A stretch of DNA of 64,000 bases from DASVVT01 sp036386415 (GCA_036386415.1 DASVVT010000048.1:34832-98831); one strand, 5' to 3'. Counted from the stretch's first letter, positions 49,079 to 58,656 are shown. The notes: generated by a model not told the origin, from the sequence alone. Made by a program: numbers and translations.

Positions 49079-51043
49079 TTACTGGTTCAAGACGAAATCT
49101 TTCGGCACGAAATCGAGGGCGACCAACTCGCCGTCATTTCCTGTGCGCGCATCCTTCGGGGCGTGGAAGATGACGACGACGTCGTTGGCGGGATTGCGCG
49201 CGCCGCAGGTCATATCTCCGCTGACCTCAGGCGTCCAGGATGTAAACTGCACACCATCCAGCACCTTTGAATGGAGCTTGAGCATCCGCTCGCCGGCTTT
49301 AACGATGAAGGTTACTCCCCTGGCAGAGCAATCGACGCGCAAGAGGAGGCCGCGCACACGCTGCTCGCCATCCTGGAGCGCTCTCATCGCTTCCCGAAGG
49401 AGCGTGTGTCGATCACCCTCGCCCGTCATGGTCACAGTCGTCCTGGTATTGCCCGTCGCGCCCGGGGTCTCTCTGGTACGCAGCGCGGGGCTCTCGACAC
49501 CGCCGCCTACGGCACTCCCGGATTCTTCCCGGCGGGCATTATATTTGGCTAGTTGCTCCTCGAAGGCGATCACCTGGTTGAGCATGGACTGCGCGGAGGC
49601 TTGCAGTCCCGGTCGGGCGTTATTGCGTGCGATGGGCTCCAACAGTTGACGTGCGGCCTTGAAGTCCTGCTTGCGTATATAGATTTGCGCCAGCACGTAG
49701 TCGAACCTCTTTTCACCGGGCGAAAGCGACATCGCGCGCTTGAGCAGGATGATTGACTCGTCCAACTGTTCGTTCGTTATCAGGTTGATGAAAGCGAGCA
49801 GGTGATAACTTTCGGCGTACTCAGGTGCGAGCGCGATTGATTTCTTCAACTCCTCGCGCATGAGCTTGACCGTCTCCGGGCTGTAGCTTCGCACCATGCC
49901 GCGCTCGTCCATCCCTTCGCGGCTCAGCACATAGGCGTAGTAGAAATGGACGAGATAGTTTTTCGTGTCTCCGGCGATGGCGCGCTGCAAATGCTGTTTC
50001 GCCTCTGGAAAGCGTTTCTGGTGCATGCGCATCACGCCGAGCGAGGCGTGGGCGATGGCGAGGTCGGGATTGAGCGCCACGGCCTGCTGAAGATATTTCT
50101 CGGCCTGCTCTAACTGGCGACGATGGAGCAGCAGGTCGCCCATGTAGAACTGCCCTTCGGCCTCTGTCAGGGGCGCGCTCTGCAACTGGCTGTCGATCTC
50201 AACCTTGTTGGTGAACTTGATGACGCGTGCCGGGTAGGTATTACGCCCGACGTATGACTTCAAAGCTTTTTCGAGCGTCTTAAAGTCCATCTGGAAAGCC
50301 TCCTGGAAGGCCGTCTCAATCGTCGCGCCTCCACGAACCTTTTGCAGGAAAGCTCCCAGTTGCGGAAAGTGTTTGCCATCATCGCCATGAATCAGGTAAT
50401 GAACGAGCGCCCATGATTCCGCATAAAAGACGCCGCGCTTCTCCGATTCGTTGTAGAGCGGAGACTTGTGATCGACGGCAAAGAGCGTCTGGAGGGGAAT
50501 CAGTTTCTCCTGGCGCAGGTAGTAAACATGGCTGCTGATCGGCGCGCCGATGGTCACCTGCTGCTCGTCCTTCGCCACGTCGAACGTGCTGTAGAACTCG
50601 GCCAGCCCTTCGTTGAACCAGACGGGCACGTTCAGCAGGTTGTTATTGATCATGAAATGAACGTATTCATGAAAGATCGTGTCGAAAGGATATTCGCCCT
50701 GAAATTCCGCATCGAGCGCGATGTAGTTCACGTCCTCGCCGGGCTGGAAGTAGCCGGATGTGCCCTTCGGCGCGAACGGCTTGTAAGCATCATGGCTCTT
50801 GAAGACGATGACGTTGATCGGGATGTGGGAATCGAACTTGACCTTGAGCAGGCGCGCCAGAACTTCACGAAACTGTTCGAGACGGGTCGCTACCTTGCGT
50901 ATATCCTTCTCGTTGGCGTTGCCGACCAGATAGAAGTTCTTCGAGCGTACGCTCGTCCAGTTATCCTTCGCTGAGACGGACGAGAGGGGCGCGACCAGCA
51001 GCAGACAGATGAGCGCGGCGAGGATTAAGTTAAAGCGTTTCAC
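49079..51043 (-). CDS. Exported gluzincin-type peptidase (DUF1570-like) with TPR repeats, paralog 2
   Basis: A 654-residue paralog of the preceding protein with the same order: signal peptide (FNLILAALICLLLVAPLSS), HEYVHFM zinc motif with FNEGLAEFYS, four or more TPR units, a Ser/Thr-rich linker (about 505-545) and a beta-rich C-terminal domain. GTG at 51043 is chosen as start since GGAG lies 9 nt upstream and the resulting N-terminus (KRFNLIL) parallels the paralog's KRLALTL. An ATG at 51052 is possible; the longer frame to 51145 is not supported. Confidence 0.82.
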   Translation of the reverse strand: MKRFNLILAALICLLLVAPLSSVSAKDNWTSVRSKNFYLVGNANEKDIRKVATRLEQFREVLARLLKVKFDSHIPINVIVFKSHDAYKPFAPKGTSGYFQPGEDVNYIALDAEFQGEYPFDTIFHEYVHFMINNNLLNVPVWFNEGLAEFYSTFDVAKDEQQVTIGAPISSHVYYLRQEKLIPLQTLFAVDHKSPLYNESEKRGVFYAESWALVHYLIHGDDGKHFPQLGAFLQKVRGGATIETAFQEAFQMDFKTLEKALKSYVGRNTYPARVIKFTNKVEIDSQLQSAPLTEAEGQFYMGDLLLHRRQLEQAEKYLQQAVALNPDLAIAHASLGVMRMHQKRFPEAKQHLQRAIAGDTKNYLVHFYYAYVLSREGMDERGMVRSYSPETVKLMREELKKSIALAPEYAESYHLLAFINLITNEQLDESIILLKRAMSLSPGEKRFDYVLAQIYIRKQDFKAARQLLEPIARNNARPGLQASAQSMLNQVIAFEEQLAKYNARREESGSAVGGGVESPALRTRETPGATGNTRTTVTMTGEGDRHTLLREAMRALQDGEQRVRGLLLRVDCSARGVTFIVKAGERMLKLHSKVLDGVQFTSWTPEVSGDMTCGARNPANDVVVIFHAPKDARTGNDGELVALDFVPKDFVLNQ

Positions 51044-51215
51044 AAGTAGCATCTCCAGATGAGGGTTGAAATTTTCCGAGGGCGTGCACGAGCCGAGGCG
51101 CGGAGCCTGAGCGCATGATCGACGTTGATACTGATAGATGAGCAAGATGAGCGTTCAGGTTGTATCAAAACTCAACAATTTAGCGGCCATCCTATTTATC
51201 GGCCAGGCAAGTATT

Positions 51216-51282
51216 GGAAAATTCGGGGATGTTTTCGTTCCGGCGGCAGAGCCGCAAGAGCGAAAACATCCCCGAATTTTCC
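51216..51282 (-). terminator. 22-bp perfect stem, terminator after gnd
   Basis: A perfect 22-bp inverted repeat (51216-51237 with 51261-51282), containing a further short GCGGC/GCCGC stem in its loop. It lies about 65 bp past the 6-phosphogluconate dehydrogenase stop. Outer AT-rich arms can act in both directions. Confidence 0.8.
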
Positions 51283-51346
51283 TAACTATACTTAGAACAA
51301 GTCGCCAGCCCGTCAATCAGCTTCTCATGACCTCGGTCTGTACTGC

Positions 51347-52774
51347 TCAAGCCTGACCCTCTTCCCAATCGGTATGAATCGCCCCCAGCTCGGGTTTGTC
51401 TATGCGCTCGTAGGTGTGCGCGCCGAAGTAGTCGCGCTGCGCCTGCGTGAGGTTCTGCGGCAGGTTGGCCTTGCGATAGCTGTCGAAATAGGCGAGGCTC
51501 GATGACATCGCCAGAACGGGGACGCCGTACTTCTGCGCGACACCAATGGCCGCGCGCCAGTTGGCCTGACCCTCGTCCATCCATTGCCGGAAGTCTTCGT
51601 TGAGCAGGAGATTGACGAGGCGCGGGTCACGCTGGTATGCAGCCTTGATGCGATCCAGAAACCGCGCGCGGATGATGCAGCCGCCCTTCCAGATGCGCGC
51701 CATCTCGCTTAAGTCAACATTCCACTTGAACTCTTCCGAACCGGCGCGTATCAGGTTGAAACCCTGCGCGTATGAGCAAATCTTCGACGCATAGAGCGCA
51801 TCGTGTACCGCCGCGATCATGAAGGCGCGGTCATCACCTATCAATATATCTTTCGGCCCTCGGATGAGACGGCTCGCCGCCGTGCGCTCCTCCTTGAGGC
51901 TTGAGATGAAGCGCGCGTCGATGGCCGAGTTGATCGTCGGAATAGGCACGCCTAGATCGAGCGCGACCTGCGCCGTCCACTTGCCCGTCCCCTTCTGTCC
52001 AGCCTTGTCCAGAATCAGATCGACGAGCGGCTTGCCCGTCTCTTCGTCTTTGAAACGGAAAATCTTCGACGTGATCTGAATGAGGTAGGAGTCGAGCAGC
52101 CCCTCGTTCCACTCTGCGAAAGTATCTGCCAACTCCGTGGCTTCCATGCCGAGCACGCTGCGTAGGATGTCGTAAGCCTCGGCGATCAGTTGCATGTCGC
52201 CGTACTCGATGCCGTTGTGCACCATCTTGACGAAATGGCCTGCGCCTTCGGGGCCGACATAGGTCGTGCACGCGCCGTCCTCTGTTTTGGCGGCGATGGC
52301 CTCCCAGATGGGTCGTATCTCTTCGTAAGCGGAGCGCGCGCCGCCCGGCATCAGGCTGGGTCCCCAGAGCGCACCCTCTTCGCCGCCCGATACACCCGAC
52401 CCTATGAAGTGCAGCCCGGCCTCACTAAGCGCGGCCTCGCGCCGACGTGTATCTTCGTACCAGGAGTTGCCGCCGTCGATCACGATGTCTCCCTGTTCGA
52501 GGAAGGGCTTGAACTGGTCTATAGTCCAGTCAACGGGCGGCCCTGCCTTGACCATCAACATGATCTTGCGCGGGCGAAGGATTGAGCGCACGAACTCTTC
52601 CGGCGTTCGAGCAACAGAGATGCGCTTACCCTTTGCCTCGCCGGAGGCGAGCTTTTCAAGGAGCGCTGGATCGCGATCCCAGACGGCCACCACGAAGCCG
52701 TTGCGCTCCATGTTGAGTGCCAGGTTCGAGCCCATCACGCCGACGCCCGCCATGCCAATGTTCGCTTCTGTCAT
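51347..52774 (-). CDS. gnd: 6-phosphogluconate dehydrogenase, decarboxylating
   Basis: A 475-residue enzyme of the pentose phosphate pathway; full length for the long homodimeric type. N-terminal NADP motif GMAGVGVMGSNLALN, substrate motif KMVHNGIEYGDMQLIAEAYD with the catalytic Lys, and C-terminal YFGAHTYERIDKPELGAIHTDW typical of the family. ATG at 52774 is used since AGGAG lies about 11 nt upstream; an ATG ten codons earlier adds a basic non-conserved extension. Confidence 0.95.
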   Translation of the reverse strand: MTEANIGMAGVGVMGSNLALNMERNGFVVAVWDRDPALLEKLASGEAKGKRISVARTPEEFVRSILRPRKIMLMVKAGPPVDWTIDQFKPFLEQGDIVIDGGNSWYEDTRRREAALSEAGLHFIGSGVSGGEEGALWGPSLMPGGARSAYEEIRPIWEAIAAKTEDGACTTYVGPEGAGHFVKMVHNGIEYGDMQLIAEAYDILRSVLGMEATELADTFAEWNEGLLDSYLIQITSKIFRFKDEETGKPLVDLILDKAGQKGTGKWTAQVALDLGVPIPTINSAIDARFISSLKEERTAASRLIRGPKDILIGDDRAFMIAAVHDALYASKICSYAQGFNLIRAGSEEFKWNVDLSEMARIWKGGCIIRARFLDRIKAAYQRDPRLVNLLLNEDFRQWMDEGQANWRAAIGVAQKYGVPVLAMSSSLAYFDSYRKANLPQNLTQAQRDYFGAHTYERIDKPELGAIHTDWEEGQA

Positions 52775-52831
52775 AAATATGTATCTCCTGCGAGGAATCA
52801 AGTTCTAAGGAGTGTGTATCAAAAGTGGCGA

Positions 52832-52938
52832 ATTAAACGCTGGAGGACGCAAAGGCTGTTCGCAAAGGGCGCAGAGAGATTTCAAGTTCTTTCGCGTGCC
52901 TCCAGCGTCTTCCTCCTTTGCGCCCTTGGCGTTGACAT
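52832..52938. repeat. Inverted repeat, family E copy 5
   Basis: TTAAACGCTGGAGGACGCAA left arm; right arm CCTCCAGCGTCTTCCTCCTT then TGCGCCCTTGGCGTT. Both the TTAAACGC and CTGGAGG ends resemble copy 4 more than copies 2-3, so two subfamilies exist. Confidence 0.8.
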
Positions 52939-52975
52939 CTTCCTTTCCCATTGCCTCTGCTACTCTTTTTACCGG

Positions 52976-55771
52976 CTACCTGAGATCGGTGATCATGACA
53001 ACGTCGCTTGTGACGTTGCCGCGCGCGAAGACAAATTGTTTGCCGTCGCGCGACCGGTCGAACCGGAAAATCTGGTCGGATTTGAAGTCCGTGATCTGTT
53101 TGGGCGCGCCGCCGTCTATGTGCTGGCTCCAGATATTGGTGACGCCGTCGCGCGTGTCCGTGTAGAGCAGAGCGCGCCCGTCCGTCGCCCAGTGGTACCT
53201 TGAGAGAAAAGCTGAAATATCGAAGGTCTTGATGGGCGGCCCTCCGGCGGACGAGATGATAGCTATTCTCCAACGGGGCGGCTTCTCATCTACATCGACA
53301 TAACCGCAGGAAATCAGTTTCCCGTCGGGCGAGACAAGCGGGCCCGCAGTATAGTAGTCGGTCACTGGCACAGAGTCGCCCCCATCAACCGGAACCTTCC
53401 GCAGTCTCTGCTTATCAGCATCAAGTGCGGTGTAAAAGACCCATTGCCCGTCGGGCGAGAAGCTTGGATTTGTGTCGCTACTACCGTCGGTCAGCCGTTT
53501 TGGATGTGTGCCGTCAATATCAATTCTCCAGATATTGGAGCGGTTTTCGCGTGCAGAGCTGAAAACAATGTAACGACCATCAGGTGAGATGGACGGGCTC
53601 ACGTTGGAGGCGTCCGAAGTCAACTGTTTTTGACCCGTTCCATCCCCATTCATGATCCAGATGTCCGTGCGGCCACCTTCGTTCGAGGTGTAAACAATCT
53701 TGCCGTCAGGCGTCCAGGCGACACCAATCAGTCCATCGCTTCGGTTAGTGGTCAGTTGATGGGCGCGAGCTGCCTCGCCGCTTGACGCGACCCAGACGTT
53801 GGATGCGCGCTCGGTCTGCACTGTGACCAGGGCGGTTGAGTCCGCCGTCAGGCTGATATTCCGATAATTGTTGGTGTCGTTGGTGATTCTTCGCGCCTCA
53901 CCACCCGGATAAGAGACATGCCAGATCTGTTGTGCCGCGCCTGATTCTTCGTCGGCGGCGACGATGATGAGGCCGCTTCCGTCGGCCAGCCACGCGACCG
54001 CTCTCATCCCAGACCATTTCTGAGAAGTGATCTGTTTCTCCGTTCCATCTTTGACGCTTACTGTGAAGACGTTAGCGTATCTTGCGTCAGCATCAGGGTT
54101 TAGATGAGCGAAGGCGATTGTTTCACCATCAGGTGACCAGGACGGATGCGCATATATCGAGCCAACAAAGTCGCTAAGCTTGCGCGTGACAAGCTTCTGC
54201 TCTCCTGTGCCGTCAGCGTTCGCTACGATCAACCAAACTACGCCGTATGGCGGCGCGCCGCGTAGGAAGGCTAAGCGCTTACCGTCCGGGGAGAAGGTGA
54301 CGGGCGTGTCTACATCTTCGGAGATCAGCTTCTTCGGCGTGCCCCCCAGGACTGGCACTTGAAAGAGCGGGTACGAGCCCGCTTCAATCCTGGTGTAGTA
54401 GACGTAGCCGCCATCAGGAGAGAAAGTCATCCATGTGAAATCGTTCCCGTTTGACGGCACGATCTCCTTGTCGCTGCCGGTGGCAATGTGACGGAGCTTA
54501 AGGCTTTGTTGCCCCGACGCGCCCATCACGTGAACCACGTACTTGCCATCGGGAGAGATAGCCGCCACATTAGCCTTGCCATTGGTCGTGAGCCTCGTCA
54601 CTTTCATCTTGCCGAAAGACTGTGCCCGAAGGCTCTGGCTCTTGTCGTGCCTGAGATATTTGAGGCCGAAGAAGAGGGCAGCTCCGGCAAACAGGAGTCC
54701 GGCCAGAGCGAGGGCGATAACTCTTCTACTATCTTTGCTCAAGCGCGCGGGATGCTCGACGCTGGTGGCGGTCGAGCGTGCGGCCTCTAACTTTTCGGTG
54801 CGAGCTTCCCGCTCTACGACAAGATCGTCCACCAGTGTGTCCACGCTCTGGCCGGGCATCGAGCCAGACATGCGAGCCGTAGCAATCGGCGGGAGCGAGC
54901 GTTCCTGTTCGGCGGCGAACTCCAGTTTGCGCTTCAGGCTGCGGAGGTCTGTCAATAACTCCTTGGCCGTTTGATAGCGCTCCTCTCGATCTTTACGCAG
55001 CGCCTTGTTGACGATCCATTCGAGCGTCTCCGGGACTTCCCTTGAGTAGCGCGCCATGGGCGGCGGCTCGTCATTGAGTATCGCGGCCACGACATCAGAC
55101 TTCGTTTCAGCCTCGAAGGGCGGGCGACCGGCGATCATCTCGTAGAGCACGACCCCAAAGCTGAAGATGTCTGCCCGCGCATCCACCTCGCGCCCGCGCG
55201 CCTGCTCCGGCGACATGTAATGAACGGTGCCGATGATGACGCCCGGATCGGTATTAATGAGCGTCGATGCCCCCGAATCATTCGCACGCGCTTCGGTCAG
55301 CTTAGCCAGCCCGAAGTCCAGGACTTTGACGTAGCCGTCGGGTCTCACCATGATGTTCTCAGGCTTGATGTCGCGATGCACGATCCCTGCGGCGTGGGCT
55401 GCGACGAGCGCGGAAGTGACTTGCAGCGCGACCTCCAAAGCTTCGTGCATCTTTGTCCTGAGGTGCGCCATCTCGTGCCGGAGCGTGAGGCCATCGACAA
55501 ACTCCATCGCGATGAACTGGACGCCCTCGGCTTCGCCTATCTCGTAAATGTGCGCCACGTTCGGATGGTTGAGCGTCGAAGCGGCGCGCGCCTCCTGTCG
55601 AAAGCGCCCCATACGCTTCTGGTCAGAAGCGACCTCCGCTGGCAGAACTTTCAAAGCTACCGTGCGCCCAAGCTGCGTGTCTTCCGCCAGGTAGACCTCG
55701 CCCATTCCGCCTGCACCGAGGAGGGAGCGGATTTTGTAGCGGCCTAAAAGTGTGCCAGCGGCAATAGCCAT
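52976..55771 (-). CDS. Transmembrane Ser/Thr protein kinase with PD40 beta-propeller
   Basis: A 931-residue Hanks-type kinase. Kinase domain (about 12-275): glycine loop LLGAGGMGEVYLAE, VALKVL lysine, catalytic HRDIKPENI, VLDFGLAKL, and GTVHYMSPEQARG. A juxtamembrane linker, one membrane helix (about 352-372, VIALALAGLLFAGAALFF) and an extracytoplasmic TolB/PD40-type propeller follow (about 385-930), with repeated SPDG motifs. It likely senses something outside and phosphorylates cytoplasmic targets. This fusion is common in Acidobacteriota. It is transcribed alone; a family E repeat lies downstream. Confidence 0.92.
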   Translation of the reverse strand: MAIAAGTLLGRYKIRSLLGAGGMGEVYLAEDTQLGRTVALKVLPAEVASDQKRMGRFRQEARAASTLNHPNVAHIYEIGEAEGVQFIAMEFVDGLTLRHEMAHLRTKMHEALEVALQVTSALVAAHAAGIVHRDIKPENIMVRPDGYVKVLDFGLAKLTEARANDSGASTLINTDPGVIIGTVHYMSPEQARGREVDARADIFSFGVVLYEMIAGRPPFEAETKSDVVAAILNDEPPPMARYSREVPETLEWIVNKALRKDREERYQTAKELLTDLRSLKRKLEFAAEQERSLPPIATARMSGSMPGQSVDTLVDDLVVEREARTEKLEAARSTATSVEHPARLSKDSRRVIALALAGLLFAGAALFFGLKYLRHDKSQSLRAQSFGKMKVTRLTTNGKANVAAISPDGKYVVHVMGASGQQSLKLRHIATGSDKEIVPSNGNDFTWMTFSPDGGYVYYTRIEAGSYPLFQVPVLGGTPKKLISEDVDTPVTFSPDGKRLAFLRGAPPYGVVWLIVANADGTGEQKLVTRKLSDFVGSIYAHPSWSPDGETIAFAHLNPDADARYANVFTVSVKDGTEKQITSQKWSGMRAVAWLADGSGLIIVAADEESGAAQQIWHVSYPGGEARRITNDTNNYRNISLTADSTALVTVQTERASNVWVASSGEAARAHQLTTNRSDGLIGVAWTPDGKIVYTSNEGGRTDIWIMNGDGTGQKQLTSDASNVSPSISPDGRYIVFSSARENRSNIWRIDIDGTHPKRLTDGSSDTNPSFSPDGQWVFYTALDADKQRLRKVPVDGGDSVPVTDYYTAGPLVSPDGKLISCGYVDVDEKPPRWRIAIISSAGGPPIKTFDISAFLSRYHWATDGRALLYTDTRDGVTNIWSQHIDGGAPKQITDFKSDQIFRFDRSRDGKQFVFARGNVTSDVVMITDLR

Positions 55772-55909
55772 ATCAGGTGAGAGCTGCGAGCGGCTTCAAA
55801 AACCTGCGGCGTCAGGTGATCCGATGATAGTCAACCGTGCCCGGCTATTTTAGATGAGTCTGATTGCAAGCGCGAGGGAATTTCCGCGCCCGTCCGAACA
55901 ATAAGGAAC

Positions 55910-55938
55910 GGGAGCGCCTCGCTGTTGGAAGCGCCCCC
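55910..55938 (-). terminator. GC-rich hairpin after the TM2-like gene
   Basis: On the minus strand GGGGGCGC pairs with GCGCTCCC (one GU pair) across a 13-nt loop, about 55 bp past the stop codon of the gene at 55992. A weak T-rich tail follows. Confidence 0.5.
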
Positions 55939-55991
55939 GCAAGGGAAGCATATTCTAAGGCCGCGCTGCACGCGCAAAGGCGTACGAAGCG

Positions 55992-56207
55992 TCAGGCGCG
56001 CACGCGGTTATCTTTCGCGTAACTGTAGGCGCACCAGGCGGAGATGAAGTGAACTATCCAGCCGAGCGTGCCAGCCGACCCGATCCAGGATATGCCTGTC
56101 ACCAGCAGCCAGATGATGCCCACCAGGATGCGACCGTTATAGATCTGTCCAACTCCGGGAATAAGAAAACTGAGCAAGCCTGCCACAAATGGATCACGCA
56201 TCTTCAT
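55992..56207 (-). CDS. Small TM2-like membrane protein
   Basis: A 71-residue protein with two or three hydrophobic segments: VAGLLSFLIPGVGQIYNG (the SFLIPG-x-GQ-x-YNG signature of the TM2/YkoI-like small membrane proteins), then GIIWLLVTGISWIG and a final helix. Function unknown. GGAGG lies 7 nt before the ATG at 56207, which is preferred to the adjacent TTG and to the ATG at 56201. Confidence 0.8.
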   Translation of the reverse strand: MKMRDPFVAGLLSFLIPGVGQIYNGRILVGIIWLLVTGISWIGSAGTLGWIVHFISAWCAYSYAKDNRVRA

Positions 56208-56253
56208 CAAAATACCTCCGTGAGATGCTATACGCAGGGAAGCGCCGGTTTGT

Positions 56254-56346
56254 TCAGTAGACAGTAGCCAGTAGACAGTAGACAGTAGAAATAAAAGCTG
56301 TTTTCGCTTTTCTACTGTCTACTGTCTACTGGCTACTGTCTACTGT
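56254..56346. repeat. Inverted heptad repeat, family B copy 5
   Basis: CAGTAGA-CAGTAGC-CAGTAGA-CAGTAGA left arm and matching right arm (56312-56346). Its right arm supplies the last glutamine codon and the TAG stop of dnaX. Confidence 0.88.
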
Positions 56347-58301
56347 TCTTCCCCTCGCCGCACGTCTATGATTTCGCCGCGAAATGTCTGTAGGAATTGC
56401 TGCACGGTCGGGTGTTGTTCGGCCATCTCGCGCAGTTGCTGTTTCTCGCGGCGCGCCTCGTCCTGTTTCGAGCTGGGTTCATCCGGCTCGGCAGCAGTCT
56501 GATCCTTGACACTGATGCGTACGCCCATGTCGCGCCCCAACACTTCGCGGCACACTTCGCGCAGTTGCTTGACGCTTTCAGGCTTCGCCAGATTGTCGCG
56601 CAGGTGACGCGCTTCGGGCGCGAACTCGACGTATAACTCGTCGCCCGCCACATCCGCCTTGCGTGCGCCTTCGAGCGCGATGACGAGAAACATACGCCGA
56701 CGCTTCTCCAGCGCCGCCTTGATGCTTTCGATCACCGAGTCGACAGCGGCGGCTGCAACCGGCGCAACCACGCCGCCGACGCCCTCCTTCTCCGGCACGG
56801 CATTGAAAGTCGAGCGCTGTGGCGTCGCTCCCCTCGCTTCATCTCTGTCTGCGCCCGGAGGCGGCACAAGCGTAAGCACGGGTGTTGGTTGTGGCGGCGC
56901 TGGCGTTGCGTCATCGGCAAGTGGGAATGGCTCTTCGAGAGGAGTTGCTTGCTTTGGATTCTCAGGAGTCTCAGTAATGTCGCGTGCCGCCGCGCTCGCC
57001 GTAGTAGTAGTAGTTGCGCGCGGCGTGGAGGAAGCACCCGAAGCCGCCCCGCGTTTCCCGCCCGCAGGTGCGGCTGGTGTCGTGCCGCCGCCCGCTGCGG
57101 GCGTCCACCCTCCGGCTGGAGCTTTCCCCGTGCGCAGAGAATCTTCCAGCACGGAGAGGCGTTCGATGATCTGATTAAGTGGCGCGAGCCGTCGCATCTC
57201 CATCAATTTCACGAGACCAACTTCCAACTGGTAACGCGGGTGCGCCGCCGTCCGAAGGTCACTCTCGGTCGCAGTCAGGGAATGAAAGAAGCGCACGAGG
57301 TCTGATTCTGTGAAGGCCGCAGCCTGAAGTCCCAACTCCTTCGCGCCCAGCGCTGCCGCGTCGAGCAGCTCAGCCGTCTCCCCTGCAACCTTCGCCACCA
57401 GCAGGTTACGCAGGTGCGCGAGCAGGTCACGGCAGAAGTTGCGCAGGTCATGGCCGCGCATGACCAGATCATCAACGACGAGGAGAGCCTCAACCGGCTG
57501 CTGTTCGGCTATGGCGCGGACAACGCGCGCCAGCATCTCCGTGCTCGCAAGCCCCAGCGCCGTCTCCACATCCTCGACCTTGATCTTCGTGCCGGAGAAA
57601 CTGATCACCTGGTCGAAAGCAGACTGCGCGTCGCGCATAGAGCCTTCGCCCGCGCGTGCTATCTCGCGCAGCGCATCTTCCGTGACGGAGATTTTTTCCG
57701 CGTCCGCGATGAGCCGCAGGCGCTCGACTATTCGGGCGGTCGCAATCGTGCGAAATTCAAACTGCTGGCAGCGCGAGAGGATCGTGTCGGGGAGTTTATG
57801 CTTCTCGGTCGTCGCCATGATGAAGACGACGCGCGGCGGCGGCTCTTCCAGTGTCTTCAAAAGCGCGTTGAAGGCCGCGCCCGACAGCATGTGCACCTCG
57901 TCTATGATGAAAACTCTGTAACGGTCGCGCATCGGAGAAACAGCGACGTTGCCGATGATCGCCTCGCGCACATTCTCCACGCCCGTGTTCGACGCGGCGT
58001 CAATCTCCAGCACGTCAATTGAGCGCCCTTCGGCAATCTCGCGGCATGAAGCGCATACCTCCGGGTCGTTGACGGCGCAGGGCGTCGGAGTCGGACGATC
58101 AGACTTATGACAGTTAAGAGCTTTCGCGAGCAGGCGTGCGGTGGTCGTCTTGCCTACGCCGCGCGCCCCTGAAAAGAGGTATGCGTGATGAAGCCGCGTG
58201 TGCTCGATGGCGTTGCGCAGAGTGCGCGTGATGGGTTCCTGGCCTGTGACCTCATCGAAACTCTGAGGACGCCATTTGCGGGCGATGACTTGATACGACA
58301 T
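56340..58301 (-). CDS. dnaX: DNA polymerase III subunit gamma/tau
   Basis: A 653-residue clamp-loader ATPase. ATPase domain (1-220) with Walker A GARGVGKTTT (residues 45-54), zinc-binding C64, C75, C83 and C86, Walker B VFIIDEVHML and sensor motifs; collar domain (about 245-370); a proline/threonine-rich linker (about 400-530); C-terminal tau-type domain (about 540-650). The ATG at 58301 gives the conserved start MSYQVIARKWRP; it directly follows the family G repeat, and no ribosome site is seen. Its last codon and stop lie in a family B repeat. The SRP RNA gene is just upstream, a common bacterial arrangement. Confidence 0.95.
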   Translation of the reverse strand: MSYQVIARKWRPQSFDEVTGQEPITRTLRNAIEHTRLHHAYLFSGARGVGKTTTARLLAKALNCHKSDRPTPTPCAVNDPEVCASCREIAEGRSIDVLEIDAASNTGVENVREAIIGNVAVSPMRDRYRVFIIDEVHMLSGAAFNALLKTLEEPPPRVVFIMATTEKHKLPDTILSRCQQFEFRTIATARIVERLRLIADAEKISVTEDALREIARAGEGSMRDAQSAFDQVISFSGTKIKVEDVETALGLASTEMLARVVRAIAEQQPVEALLVVDDLVMRGHDLRNFCRDLLAHLRNLLVAKVAGETAELLDAAALGAKELGLQAAAFTESDLVRFFHSLTATESDLRTAAHPRYQLEVGLVKLMEMRRLAPLNQIIERLSVLEDSLRTGKAPAGGWTPAAGGGTTPAAPAGGKRGAASGASSTPRATTTTTASAAARDITETPENPKQATPLEEPFPLADDATPAPPQPTPVLTLVPPPGADRDEARGATPQRSTFNAVPEKEGVGGVVAPVAAAAVDSVIESIKAALEKRRRMFLVIALEGARKADVAGDELYVEFAPEARHLRDNLAKPESVKQLREVCREVLGRDMGVRISVKDQTAAEPDEPSSKQDEARREKQQLREMAEQHPTVQQFLQTFRGEIIDVRRGEEQ

Positions 58302-58306
58302 AAAAA

Positions 58307-58384
58307 AGAGGGATGAGGGATGAGGGATGAGGGATGAATAGAAGAAGTTTTTACTCATCCCTCATCCCTCCGCCCTCATCCCTG
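58307..58384. repeat. Inverted heptad repeat, family G (single copy)
   Basis: GAGGGAT repeated four times (58308-58338) and the complementary ATCCCTC arm (58352-58384). It fills the space between the SRP RNA gene and the dnaX start codon, only six bases from that ATG. Confidence 0.9.
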
Positions 58385-58398
58385 CTTTTGATGTGGCC

Positions 58399-58500
58399 AG
58401 ACTCCGGACTTACCCGCAACACACGCCGCCGTTGTTACCGTTGCTCCGTTCCCGGCCTGGCGGGGTTCACAAGGCAAGCGCTGTGCGGAGCCCGAAGTCT
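58399..58500 (-). ncRNA. ffs: Small signal recognition particle RNA (4.5S type)
   Basis: On the minus strand the core CCAGGCCGGGAACGGAGCAA matches the conserved SRP domain IV loop (symmetric loop plus GGAA tetraloop region), followed by GGTAAC. The ends pair as AGACTTCGG with CCGGAGTCT (one GU), closing a rod of about 102 nt without an Alu domain. It binds Ffh for co-translational membrane targeting. It lies immediately upstream of dnaX on the same strand. Confidence 0.9.
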
Positions 58501-58656
58501 GATAAATTGTCAAAGCTCAAGAACTGTTTGCGAGGGCCGACCCCTCGGGCTGTCATCGAGGTTACTACTTTAACCCGAATCAACCGGGCAAGCAAAAGCG
58601 CAGATCACAATCCGCGTTGATCCAATAGTGTTTCTGCTCCGAAGGCAAAAGCGATT

